DNA of 35,873 bases from Crenarchaeota archaeon SCGC AAA471-B05. Lineage in GTDB: Archaea > Thermoproteota > Thermoprotei > Gearchaeales > Gearchaeaceae. Below, one piece after another: positions 14,952 to 22,811 of this stretch. Below the pieces are notes generated by a model. It ran no database searches. It was given only the letters and a program-made list of their open reading frames with translations, and was not told the origin of the DNA. Each line of letters starts with the position of its first letter. Within the stretch, counting starts at the first letter, position 1. The stretch spans positions 1 through 35,873 of the forward strand of contig AQYM01000022.1 in the NCBI GenBank assembly GCA_000380705.1, read 5' to 3'. The position numbers and the translations under genes are program-made.

Positions 14952-17468
14952 ATGTTTGTGTCAAAAAGGTATATCGAAAGAATAATTATTTCACGTTCAC
15001 ATTTGATAAACGATTTATCATTACCTTATAATAAACTTGAAACTGAAGGAGGATGCGGAGTAATAGGAGTAGCTTCTTCAATACCTATCGAAGGAAGATT
15101 CTTTTTCCAAGCTTTAAAACAAATGAAGAATAGAGGAAATAAAAAAGGAGGTGGAATAGCAGCAGTTGGATTGGATAATGAACAATTAAAAGTATCAAAG
15201 GAAGTTCTCAATAATTGTTACATCTTCCAAGTAGCAGCCCTCGATGAAAGTTGTATAGATAAAATAGAAAAGGAAATAATTTTTGAAAACTTTGATGTCT
15301 ATGAAAAATACAAAATAGATAGAATCGAAGATTACAAAAATATTGGTCTTGAAGTTAAACCTCCTGAAGTTTATAGGTATTTTGTAAGAGTAAAGGAAAA
15401 CAAGTTGAAAAAATTTATTGAAGAAAATCAACTTCACGGATATAACATTGATAAAGTTGAAGATGAATATGTATGGCAAACTTCCTTCCTTCTAAATAAG
15501 AAATATTACCATTCACTAGGAGACAAGAAAGCCTTTGTTTTATCCTGTGGTAAAAACATGATAGTTTTAAAGTTAGTAGGTTACGGTGACGATGTAATAA
15601 AATATTATAAACTTGAGAATTTCAAGGCAAATGTATGGATAGGCCATCATAGATATCCTACAAAAGGGAAAATATGGCATCCCGGAGGAGCACATCCATT
15701 TGCTGCTGTTCACCATGCCCTTGTACATAACGGAGATTTTTCTAATTATCATCCAATCGTTGAATACTTAGCCGAAAGAAATTACTATCCTTTATTTTTA
15801 ACAGATACAGAAGTAGCATTATTATTATTCGACCTTTGGTATAGAGTTTACGAATACGATTTGGAATACTTAATTGAAGCTATGGCTCCTACTTCTGAAA
15901 GAGACTTTTATATGCTTCCCAAAAATAAAAGAGAAATTTATAAAGAAATACAAGTTGCGCATATAATAGCTTCTCCAGATGGCCCTTGGTTTTTCATCAT
16001 CGCAGGTCATGATCCTTATAAAAAACAATTCCAACTTATAGGAATAACTGATACATCTATGTTAAGACCCCAAGTATTTGCTTTATTTGAAGGGAAAATT
16101 AAAATAGGAGCTATTGCATCTGAAAGACAAGCTATAAATGCGTTTTTTAGATCACTATACGAAGAAGGAATAATTCCTACTTTATATGCAGATAAATATT
16201 GGGTAGCTAGAGGTGGTTCACATACAGATGGCGGTGCATTTATATATATCATAGATTATTCAAATAACAATTCCCTTTATTGCATGAATAAGTTTGGACA
16301 AATTGTTAGAACCAAAGATGAACAAAAACATCATAGCAAATACGAATTTAACGGAGGTTCATTGATTTTAGAAAAACAAGAAATAAAAACAAAGGATCCT
16401 TTGGCTTTAGCTAAGGAAATTATTCCCAAAATTAAGGAAATAAGCTACGAAGAATTCATATTAACAATAGAAAACGTTAAAAAGTTTTTGGATAAATTGG
16501 ATTTCATCCAGTTTCTCACTTATTTATACGATTTACCTTATAATTATGGTAATAAAAAGAGAAGTTCAATAAATACAATTTTAATGGAATATTTAATAAA
16601 TGAATTTAGTCCAGTTGATAAAAGGTTTGTTTACGTAGAATATGATAAAAGGAATAGCTTGACATTCTTCAAAGATAAAATACTAGTAATAGATGCGAAG
16701 GACTTTCCTTCAGAAGGTGATGATTCTTTGGCAAGATTTATAGTTAACTCGTATAAATTGGGATATAAAAGAATAATTGTTTTTAATACAAGAGGTCAAA
16801 GATTTATAGGATGCGGATTAGGGCCTAATTCACATGGTTTAAGAATCGATGTTTACGGAGATTCAGGAGATTATTTAGCAAGCGGTTTGGATGGAGCTGA
16901 AATATATGTTCATGGTTCAGCGCAAGATCAAGTTGCCCAAATTATAAAGAGCGGCAAACTTGTAATATATGGAGATGTAGGACATGCCTTTATGTATGGT
17001 TCAAAAGGAGGTGAAGTATATGTTTTAGGTAGCGCAGCAGGAAGACCTTTGATAAATTCTGTTGGAAGGCCTAGAGTAGTAATCAATGGTACATGTTTGG
17101 ATTATCTTGCAGAAAGTTTTATGGCAGGAGATCCTTTGAAAAACGGAGGTTTTGTTATATTAAATGGATTAACAATAAATGAATATGGAGAAATTGTAGA
17201 ACTCGAAGATCCTTATCCTGGTAGTAATTTATTTTCCTTATCTTCAGGAGGAGCTCTTTACATAAGAGATCCATATAATAAGTTAGATGAAAATCAACTA
17301 CATGGAGGAAAATATGTTAAACCTACTATTGAAGACTGGGAATTGGTTTATCCCTATCTTAAAAGAAATGAAGAATTATTCGGTATTTCAATAGATTTCT
17401 TATTAACTGTGAATGGTAAAAGAAGGATCTTTGATGAGGTATATAAAAAAGTTATACCTAAACATTAA
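14952..17468 (+). CDS. Glutamate-synthase-like protein: class II glutamine amidotransferase plus GXGXG domain
   Basis: An 838-residue protein. The amidotransferase nucleophile is probably Cys35 in EGGCGVIGV, preceded by a 34-residue propeptide that must be removed, as in GltB. Further class II motifs are GHHRYPTKGK near 228, HNGDFSNY near 258 and TDTEV near 277. The C-terminal part (about 600-800) is a GltB-type GXGXG beta-helix (GCGLGPNSHG, VYGDSGDYLASGLDGAEI, GSAAGRP). The FMN-synthase domain that separates these in bacterial GltB is missing and is supplied by genes at 19012 and 20525. It would hydrolyse glutamine and channel ammonia. A TATA-like stretch lies near 14912-14926. A related layout, methylamine-glutamate synthase (MgsABC), is an alternative. 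Confidence 0.85.
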   Translation: MFVSKRYIERIIISRSHLINDLSLPYNKLETEGGCGVIGVASSIPIEGRFFFQALKQMKNRGNKKGGGIAAVGLDNEQLKVSKEVLNNCYIFQVAALDESCIDKIEKEIIFENFDVYEKYKIDRIEDYKNIGLEVKPPEVYRYFVRVKENKLKKFIEENQLHGYNIDKVEDEYVWQTSFLLNKKYYHSLGDKKAFVLSCGKNMIVLKLVGYGDDVIKYYKLENFKANVWIGHHRYPTKGKIWHPGGAHPFAAVHHALVHNGDFSNYHPIVEYLAERNYYPLFLTDTEVALLLFDLWYRVYEYDLEYLIEAMAPTSERDFYMLPKNKREIYKEIQVAHIIASPDGPWFFIIAGHDPYKKQFQLIGITDTSMLRPQVFALFEGKIKIGAIASERQAINAFFRSLYEEGIIPTLYADKYWVARGGSHTDGGAFIYIIDYSNNNSLYCMNKFGQIVRTKDEQKHHSKYEFNGGSLILEKQEIKTKDPLALAKEIIPKIKEISYEEFILTIENVKKFLDKLDFIQFLTYLYDLPYNYGNKKRSSINTILMEYLINEFSPVDKRFVYVEYDKRNSLTFFKDKILVIDAKDFPSEGDDSLARFIVNSYKLGYKRIIVFNTRGQRFIGCGLGPNSHGLRIDVYGDSGDYLASGLDGAEIYVHGSAQDQVAQIIKSGKLVIYGDVGHAFMYGSKGGEVYVLGSAAGRPLINSVGRPRVVINGTCLDYLAESFMAGDPLKNGGFVILNGLTINEYGEIVELEDPYPGSNLFSLSSGGALYIRDPYNKLDENQLHGGKYVKPTIEDWELVYPYLKRNEELFGISIDFLLTVNGKRRIFDEVYKKVIPKH

Positions 17469-17657
17469 AATTTCAGAGACCAGAAACCTTCTTCATTATT
17501 TCAGTCAATCAAGCCTTCATCATAATTTAAATTAAATTACTTTTGCTTAATATTAAATTTTACATTAAACTAAAGCCTTACTCTTTAAAGTTGGAAGTGT
17601 CATCCACTTCTTCCACACCTTAAATAGCGAGGGTTTCCTCATACGTTATGGTCTCAC
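17469..17657. other. Intergenic stretch without a recognisable gene
   Basis: No reading frame or RNA gene is supported. Part of it (around 17560-17640, with ACTAAAGCC and CTTCTTCCACACCTTAAAT) loosely resembles phrases in 13861-13950 (ACTAAAACC, CTTCTTCCAGTCATAAAT). Both may descend from the same kind of mobile element. The similarity is weak. Confidence 0.3.
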
Positions 17658-17840
17658 GTGAAAACAGTCAAGAGATTCAGAGTGTTCCCATTTGTTGGAA
17701 TTTTTATTTGTTTACTATGTGATGTTTTTTGGATCTTAATACTCTTCATAGTAACATTAACTCCTATTGTTTTATTGCTCCTTATTCAAAGAAATATAAA
17801 AAAATTAAATTTTATCTCTGCCCCAAAGAAGGAAGTTTAA
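17658..17840 (+). CDS. Doubtful 60-residue hydrophobic reading frame
   Basis: A GTG-initiated frame encoding a short protein with two hydrophobic stretches (FPFVGIFICLLCDVFWIL and LFIVTLTPIVLLLL) and a basic tail. No family is recognised. It sits in a decayed-looking stretch between the amidotransferase gene and the editing-domain gene. There is no clear TATA box at a leaderless distance, so it may be a fragment of a larger broken gene or chance. Confidence 0.25.
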   Translation: MKTVKRFRVFPFVGIFICLLCDVFWILILFIVTLTPIVLLLLIQRNIKKLNFISAPKKEV

Positions 17841-17899
17841 AGTAAGTAAATAGGAATCTTTTGAACATGGTATATAAATTTTAAAAATATAAAATATTT

Positions 17900-18304
17900 A
17901 TGAAGATATTAGCTTTGCATTGTGATTATGTAAAATATGAACCTATAGCTAAGGAAATTAAAATAGCCGAAGAGGTTGAGAAAAAACCTGTTTTAATAAA
18001 GGAAGTGCTTCTTTTGTTAACCGCAATTGAAAGTAATGATAATGAAGAGACTGTTAATAAAATGATTAAAAATTTGGAAAAAGTGATAAAAGAAATAGGA
18101 GCCAAAAGAGTTTTAATTTATCCGTTTGCTCACATTTCCACAGACCTCAAGAAACCCTCAGAAGCATTATCTTTGCTTAATAAATTCAAAGAAGAATTAT
18201 CAAAGCTAATAGAGACACATAAAGCCCCCTTTGGTTGGAATAAATCCTTTGAATTGAAGGTAAAGGGTCATCCATTGGCTGAGAGATTGATTACAGCAAA
18301 CTAA
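17900..18304 (+). CDS. Free-standing archaeal threonyl-tRNA synthetase editing domain
   Basis: The 134 residues match the N-terminal editing domain of archaeal threonyl-tRNA synthetase, which removes serine mischarged on tRNA-Thr and has a D-aminoacyl-tRNA deacylase-like fold. Diagnostic parts are MKILALHCDY at the start, RVLIYPFAHIS at 70-80 (His78), and APFGWNKSFELKVKGHPLAE at 109-128, with Lys115 and Glu128 in the positions of the known catalytic residues. There is no catalytic or anticodon-binding domain, and the protein stops right after the domain. Some crenarchaea encode editing as a separate protein (ThrRS-ed), usually longer, so this is either a minimal trans-editing protein or a truncated one. 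A TATA-like box lies near 17870-17881. Confidence 0.8.
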   Translation: MKILALHCDYVKYEPIAKEIKIAEEVEKKPVLIKEVLLLLTAIESNDNEETVNKMIKNLEKVIKEIGAKRVLIYPFAHISTDLKKPSEALSLLNKFKEELSKLIETHKAPFGWNKSFELKVKGHPLAERLITAN

Positions 18305-18360
18305 AACCGAGTTTTTATGGACGAAGATGAAATTTAAATTTTAAAAAAGAAAGTCAAAGC

Positions 18361-18953
18361 ATGATGGAAAGTTGGATAAAACGTTAAAAATTTAAAGATA
18401 CGTTATATCGAGAAAGTAGAAGGAGAAAATCTAGTTTTTCTTAATGGTTATAGTTTCAATATAGAAACATGGTTAAGCATAAACGTTATCGAAGAATTTT
18501 CCAAGAAATATAAAGTTTTTGCAATCGATATGCTCTATGGTTTAAAATCAAAATCTGATAAATTTTATTCAAATAATAAAGATGACTACGCGGATTTTCT
18601 TAATGATATATTTAACATACTAAATATTCAATCTCCTATAATCGTTGGGGCTTCAATAAGTGGCGAAATAACCTTGAGATATTTAATAATAAGGATATTC
18701 TGCAAAAGCATCTGTAGTTATTGCGCCTAGCAGTATTTTAGAAATAAAGGAAAGTATTTAACAAAATCAAAATTCCATTATTAATAGTCTGGGGGATAAG
18801 GATGATTTAATTCCCTTAAGAAATGCTTATATTTTAAAGGAAAATGTACTAAATTCAAGTTTAAAGATAATAAATAATTCAAGACATGCTTGTTATTTAG
18901 ATAAGCCTGAAGAATCCAAAGAAATCCTGAAGGAATTTTTAGCAAGTTTATAA
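18361..18953 (+). pseudogene. Alpha/beta hydrolase, broken by frameshifts
   Basis: Pieces in different frames reconstruct a complete hydrolase of about 195 residues. An ATG start (MMESWIK) is followed by a shift, then a long frame with LVFLNGYSFNIETW, VFAIDMLYG and the nucleophile elbow VGASISGE (Ser). A second shift gives GYSAKASVVIAPSSI. After a stop and another shift come IPLLIVWG, DDLIPLRNAY (Asp) and NNSRHACYLDKPEE (His), ending LKEFLASL at 18953. All three catalytic residues are still readable, so the decay is recent. A TATA-like box (about 18330-18345) remains at leaderless distance. Confidence 0.8.
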
Positions 18954-19011
18954 AAATAAGTTTAAAAAATTATTTAGCAAAAACTTAAATTTACCAACAA
19001 CGTTATTAATT

Positions 19012-20523
19012 ATGCAGATACTAAATCACGATTATCCAATTTCACATGAAGAAAAATTCGTAAGATATAAAATAGAAAAAAGGCTTGCTCCAAATAAATA
19101 TAAAATTCCCCATCGTTTTGAACCAAAAATAAATAAAATAGAATTAGCTAAGCTTATTATTAACGAATTTAATGAATTAATTCTTAGTTATTTGTTATTT
19201 GAAATTAAAAATATAATAAAAGAAGATATTTTTAAAATTATAAGAAAACAAGAGAAATTAAAAGATAAAATAACACAAATATATAACAATTTAAAAATAA
19301 GATATAAAGCATTATTTGATAGACCTTGTGAATATGGAGTTTTCAGCGGTATTTTAGGAGGATTTTTGCCTAAAAAAGAAAAATGCACAGGTTGTCTGAG
19401 ATGTTGGCAAGAATATCCCAATGTAGTAAGGATTTATTATAATAAGGAATACTTAAAAATGGAGGATTCATTAAACTTCCTAGGACTTAAATTAAATGAA
19501 TTTTTTATGATATTATGCGAAGCAGAAACAGGAGAAGAATTAGTTAAAGGTATGGGCTATAAAGGACCATATGCTGGAAGCTTCTGGGATGGAATATGGC
19601 TTGATATGTCAGAAATAGTAAGACCAACAAGGGATGGAAAAGAAGGAAGAGAATACATATCTACAGTTGTAGACATAGGCAAAAAACTAAAATACTTTGA
19701 TTTAAATAACAAAAATAACGTATTTTCGATACAAATTCCAATCTTCTTCGATTATTTGGAAGATTATAATTACAGGATTATCCAAAGCATTGCGTTTGCA
19801 GCAAAGGAATGTTCAACTTTTGCCATATTACCTTTAAAATATTATAAATCCTTAAAACTAGATAGTATTATTCCTTTAATAAGATTTAATGAAATAAAAG
19901 AGGTGGATGAAAACAAAGTAATTGAAATTTTATTTGAAAATAATTTTGATGAATTAAAAATTATAAGGGAAAAATATAAGGATAAAATTTTAATTATAAG
20001 AGTTAAAGCTGATGAAAAATTAGAAGATAATATTATAAATCTTTATAAAATAGGCATAGATGCAATTCATATTGAATTTTCGATAAATGGATTGGATTTC
20101 ACCAAAGAAAGAAAAAATGCTAAATATGTAATTAGAAAAGTTCATAATGTATTATTAAAAAACGGAATAAGAAACGAAATATCAATTTTAGGAAGTGGAG
20201 GAATAAATCTAGCTGAGCATGTAGTTAAAGCTATGATTTGTGGCTTAGATTGTGTTGGTATTAACTCAGTTGTTCACTTAGCTTTACAATCTAAAATGGA
20301 AATAACGAACGGAAAAATAATATTTAAACCTAGAAAAATAGATGTTGAATGGGGAAAACAGAGATTAATGAATCTTCTAGCTGCTTGGCATGAACAAATT
20401 ATAGAGGCTTTAAGCGCAATGGGTAAAAGAGATGTCAGAAGACTTAGGGGAGATATAGGAAGGGCTATATTTTATGAAGAAATTAGGAAGGAAGTCTTTG
20501 CTGATATAAAAAAGGCTTTTTAA
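19012..20523 (+). CDS. FMN-domain glutamate-synthase-family protein with degenerate ferredoxin-like motif
   Basis: A 503-residue paralog of the next gene's product. The C-terminal half is the TIM-barrel FMN/glutamate-synthase domain (VKADEKLEDNIINLYKIGIDAIHIE, LGSGGINLAEHVVKAMICGLDCVGIN). It lacks the cysteines that hold the 3Fe-4S cluster in GltB. Instead it has an N-terminal CTGCLRCWQEYP near residues 125-136, which is ferredoxin-like but has Tyr where the fourth Cys would be, plus another Cys at PCEYG. It probably serves as an electron-entry or structural partner for the catalytic FMN subunit that starts two bases after its stop. A TATA-like stretch near 18981-18993 sits at leaderless distance. 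Confidence 0.75.
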   Translation: MQILNHDYPISHEEKFVRYKIEKRLAPNKYKIPHRFEPKINKIELAKLIINEFNELILSYLLFEIKNIIKEDIFKIIRKQEKLKDKITQIYNNLKIRYKALFDRPCEYGVFSGILGGFLPKKEKCTGCLRCWQEYPNVVRIYYNKEYLKMEDSLNFLGLKLNEFFMILCEAETGEELVKGMGYKGPYAGSFWDGIWLDMSEIVRPTRDGKEGREYISTVVDIGKKLKYFDLNNKNNVFSIQIPIFFDYLEDYNYRIIQSIAFAAKECSTFAILPLKYYKSLKLDSIIPLIRFNEIKEVDENKVIEILFENNFDELKIIREKYKDKILIIRVKADEKLEDNIINLYKIGIDAIHIEFSINGLDFTKERKNAKYVIRKVHNVLLKNGIRNEISILGSGGINLAEHVVKAMICGLDCVGINSVVHLALQSKMEITNGKIIFKPRKIDVEWGKQRLMNLLAAWHEQIIEALSAMGKRDVRRLRGDIGRAIFYEEIRKEVFADIKKAF

Positions 20524-20524
20524 A

Positions 20525-21874
20525 ATGGAAGAAATAAATCTTATTGCAATTGAAAAACATTCAGAAAAACTTAGGAAAAACTTAGAAATTTTACCATTAA
20601 ATAAATTAGAAGAGGACTTTGCAATGGGAAATTATGGATGGACAAGAGATTTAATTCTTTCAATATATTATGAAGCTTCTACAGGAAAAATACCTAGAAA
20701 TTTGGAATACAGAATAGGTAATAGGGGAGATGGTTTTGATTCACTTGATTTCGATTATAAATATGATTTTGATGAAAAAGATTTTCTGAGATGTTTTGAT
20801 GATATAGATATTTCACTTGATTTAAACAAAAGAAATTACGGTGAAAAAATAAAGATCTCAATGCCAATGTATGGAGCTGGAATGTCCTTTGGTTCTATAA
20901 GCTTAAATGTTATGTTGGCTAGAGCAATGGCGGCTAAGGAATTGAATACTTTTACTTCAACTGGTGAAGGAGGATATCCTAGAGAATTAATGAAATATAA
21001 AGAACATGTAATTACTCAAATATCAACTGGATATTTTGGAGTAAGAGAAGAAACGATTTTGATTACTAGAATAGTAGAATTTAAATATGCTCAAGGAGCA
21101 AAACCTGGATTAGGGGGACATTTGCTGGCTCCTAAAGTAACTCCTGAGGTAGCTAAAATGAGGGAAACCGTTCCATTTGTTAATATTTACCAGCCATTTC
21201 CGTTTCATAGTGTTTATTCTGTTGAAGATCATAAGAAACATGTTGATTGGATAAGAACAGTTAACCCTGATGCGTTGGTTTCTGTTAAGGTATCTACACC
21301 AATAGATGTAGATATGGTTGCTGTGGGAATATATTATGCAGGCGCACATATAATTCATTTAGATGGTGGTTATGGTGGAACAGGTGCGTCCCCTGAATTT
21401 GCTAAGAAAAATATCGCAATGCCTATAGAATTTGCTATACCTAAGGTTCATAAATACTTAGTACAAGAAGGAGTAAGAGATAATATAGTGTTAATGGTAA
21501 GCGGAGGAATAAGAACACCTCATGATGTAGCCAAAGCTATAGCTTTAGGAGCTGATGGATGTATAATAGGTTCAGCTGAGCTTATAGCCTTAGGATGTAC
21601 ACAATGCGGTAACTGTGAAAAGGGAGGTGGAGGAAAGGGATGTCAAATAGGAATCGCTACTTCAAATAGAAGATTAAGCTTATTACAAGATCCTAAATGG
21701 GGATGTAAAAGGTTAATAAACATGTATAAGGCTTGGTGTTATGAGTTAAAGAAAATATTATACATGCTAGGATTAAAAAGAATTGCAGAATTAAGAGGAA
21801 GGTATGATCTATTAATAGATTATGGTCCTAAATTTAAAGGTTATGAAGAGTATTTAGATTATTTAAAAAAATAA
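20525..21874 (+). CDS. FMN-binding glutamate synthase catalytic-domain protein
   Basis: A 449-residue FMN/3Fe-4S protein that would convert 2-oxoglutarate plus ammonia to glutamate using reduced ferredoxin or NAD(P)H-derived electrons. Clear GltB synthase motifs are MPMYGAGMSFGSIS near 114, TSTGEGGYP near 140, AQGAKPGLGGHL near 189, VSVKVSTP, HLDGGYGGTGASPE near 279, VSGGIRTPHDVAKAIALGADG near 319, and the cluster site CTQCGNCEKGGGGKGC near 359-374. It is the likely catalytic partner of the amidotransferase/GXGXG protein at 14952. It starts one base after the upstream paralog's stop, so the two FMN proteins are made together. Methylamine-glutamate synthase subunit C is an alternative identity. 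Confidence 0.87.
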   Translation: MEEINLIAIEKHSEKLRKNLEILPLNKLEEDFAMGNYGWTRDLILSIYYEASTGKIPRNLEYRIGNRGDGFDSLDFDYKYDFDEKDFLRCFDDIDISLDLNKRNYGEKIKISMPMYGAGMSFGSISLNVMLARAMAAKELNTFTSTGEGGYPRELMKYKEHVITQISTGYFGVREETILITRIVEFKYAQGAKPGLGGHLLAPKVTPEVAKMRETVPFVNIYQPFPFHSVYSVEDHKKHVDWIRTVNPDALVSVKVSTPIDVDMVAVGIYYAGAHIIHLDGGYGGTGASPEFAKKNIAMPIEFAIPKVHKYLVQEGVRDNIVLMVSGGIRTPHDVAKAIALGADGCIIGSAELIALGCTQCGNCEKGGGGKGCQIGIATSNRRLSLLQDPKWGCKRLINMYKAWCYELKKILYMLGLKRIAELRGRYDLLIDYGPKFKGYEEYLDYLKK

Positions 21875-21903
21875 ATTAAAATATGATACTAATGTTGAAG
21901 AGA

Positions 21904-22135
21904 ATCATAGATTTAAGACCTCTACAACAGATATAACATCTCCATCTTTTAAAGGTTGAGTACTAGACCTCTTATACCCTTACCGTTAAATTCATCTTGA
22001 TTGAGGTACCATTAATAAAACAAAAAATTCCTTTTCCTCATATTTATGTTATAATTGCTAAACTTTCAGTAAAATAAAGAAAATATTCTAAAATTTTATG
22101 ATCCCCATATAAAGCAACTAACTCTCCAAAGGGAG
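21904..22135 (-). pseudogene. Remnant of a MoaD/ThiS-like beta-grasp protein
   Basis: Minus-strand pieces in shifting frames read PFGELVALYGDHKILEYFL, then KYEEKEFFVL, INGTSIK and finally PLKDGDVISVVEVLNL with a stop at 21904-21906. The order GEL...YGD...VLxNG...LKDGDVISxV is the C-terminal pattern of MoaD/ThiS and small archaeal ubiquitin-like modifiers. The usual terminal Gly-Gly is absent. Several frameshifts and stops make it non-functional. The assignment rests on the tail motif and the order of the pieces. Confidence 0.5.
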
Positions 22136-22152
22136 ATTTCTCTCATTGATTC

Positions 22153-22293
22153 GTAGTTACATCTCTCATATGATGGACAGTAGATAAGTTCGAAGAACAC
22201 TCTATTTGATTTAATGAGGTTCATTTTTCTGATTGTTTTTTTAAAATAAAAATTTAATATTTAATTTCATCCTGCCTTAAGAGACGAGACTTT
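22153..22293. repeat. Diverged repeat copy B (related to 5462-5590)
   Basis: Aligns with 5462-5590 in the same orientation through GTAGTTACATCTCT, TTCATTTTTCTGA, an A/T run and ACGAGACTTT. Read on the minus strand it begins AAAGTCTCGTCTCTTAAGGC and continues GGATGAAATTAAATATT, reminiscent of the end region downstream of archaeal tnpB genes, with a TATA-like box after it. No transposase remains. The rest of 21875-22408 outside this and the MoaD-like remnant shows nothing identifiable. Confidence 0.5.
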
Positions 22294-22408
22294 CGATATT
22301 TTGTAAAAGTCAAAAAAGTTTTCTTCTTCAACAGCAGCACTTCATTATTTCTTTGGCTTCGAATTAAACATATAAATAATATATCAATTGTAAACTAAAA
22401 TAATATTA

Positions 22409-22621
22409 ATGAAGGTTATTTTAATTATACTGTTTCTTATATTAAGTAATTTAAACTACTTAGTAATTGATTCAAGCCAAGAACAAAAATTTTATATTTC
22501 ATTAACGCCTTTTCTATTGAAAAGTTCAAATTTTATATCCTATTTCCAAAAAGAAAATAACCAAGAAAAATTCATCGTTTACATATCAAATTTGGAAAAA
22601 GGATGCGAATTCAAGGTATAG
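22409..22621 (+). pseudogene. N-terminal fragment of a secreted protein, cut at the inverted-repeat junction
   Basis: About 66 native codons starting with a signal peptide (MKVILIILFLILSNLNY), then SQEQKFYISLTPFLLKSSNF. At base 22608 the sequence switches into the inverted-repeat arm, and the frame ends a few codons later at 22621 in borrowed sequence. The family cannot be told from this fragment; the remainder was presumably displaced by the rearrangement. An upstream A/T-rich stretch (CATATAAATAATA) suggests the promoter is still present. Confidence 0.6.
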
Positions 22622-22776
22622 AAAATGTTTTAATAAGTGCAATAAACGGGGAGATTTGGCGTAATAATGATCTAGTGGCATTTTTATATGGAGATTCTGT
22701 TAAAAATACTTTTGTTTTACCTTCTCATGATGGGAAAAAGCTTGAATTAATAGAAGTAGCTATGACAATATCTTAA
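22609..22776 (+). pseudogene. C-terminal fragment of the 162-residue protein
   Basis: The last 55 codons and stop of the gene at 1279-1767, starting mid-gene after an ILE-like partial codon with QGIENVLISAING. The upstream fragment at 22409 joins it in another frame, so no fusion protein is made. Untouched sequence identity shows that the truncation is recent or is maintained by exchange with the other arm. Confidence 0.85.
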
Positions 22777-22811
22777 TTTATGTTTTTTTATTTTGAATTT
22801 TATTCTAAAGT

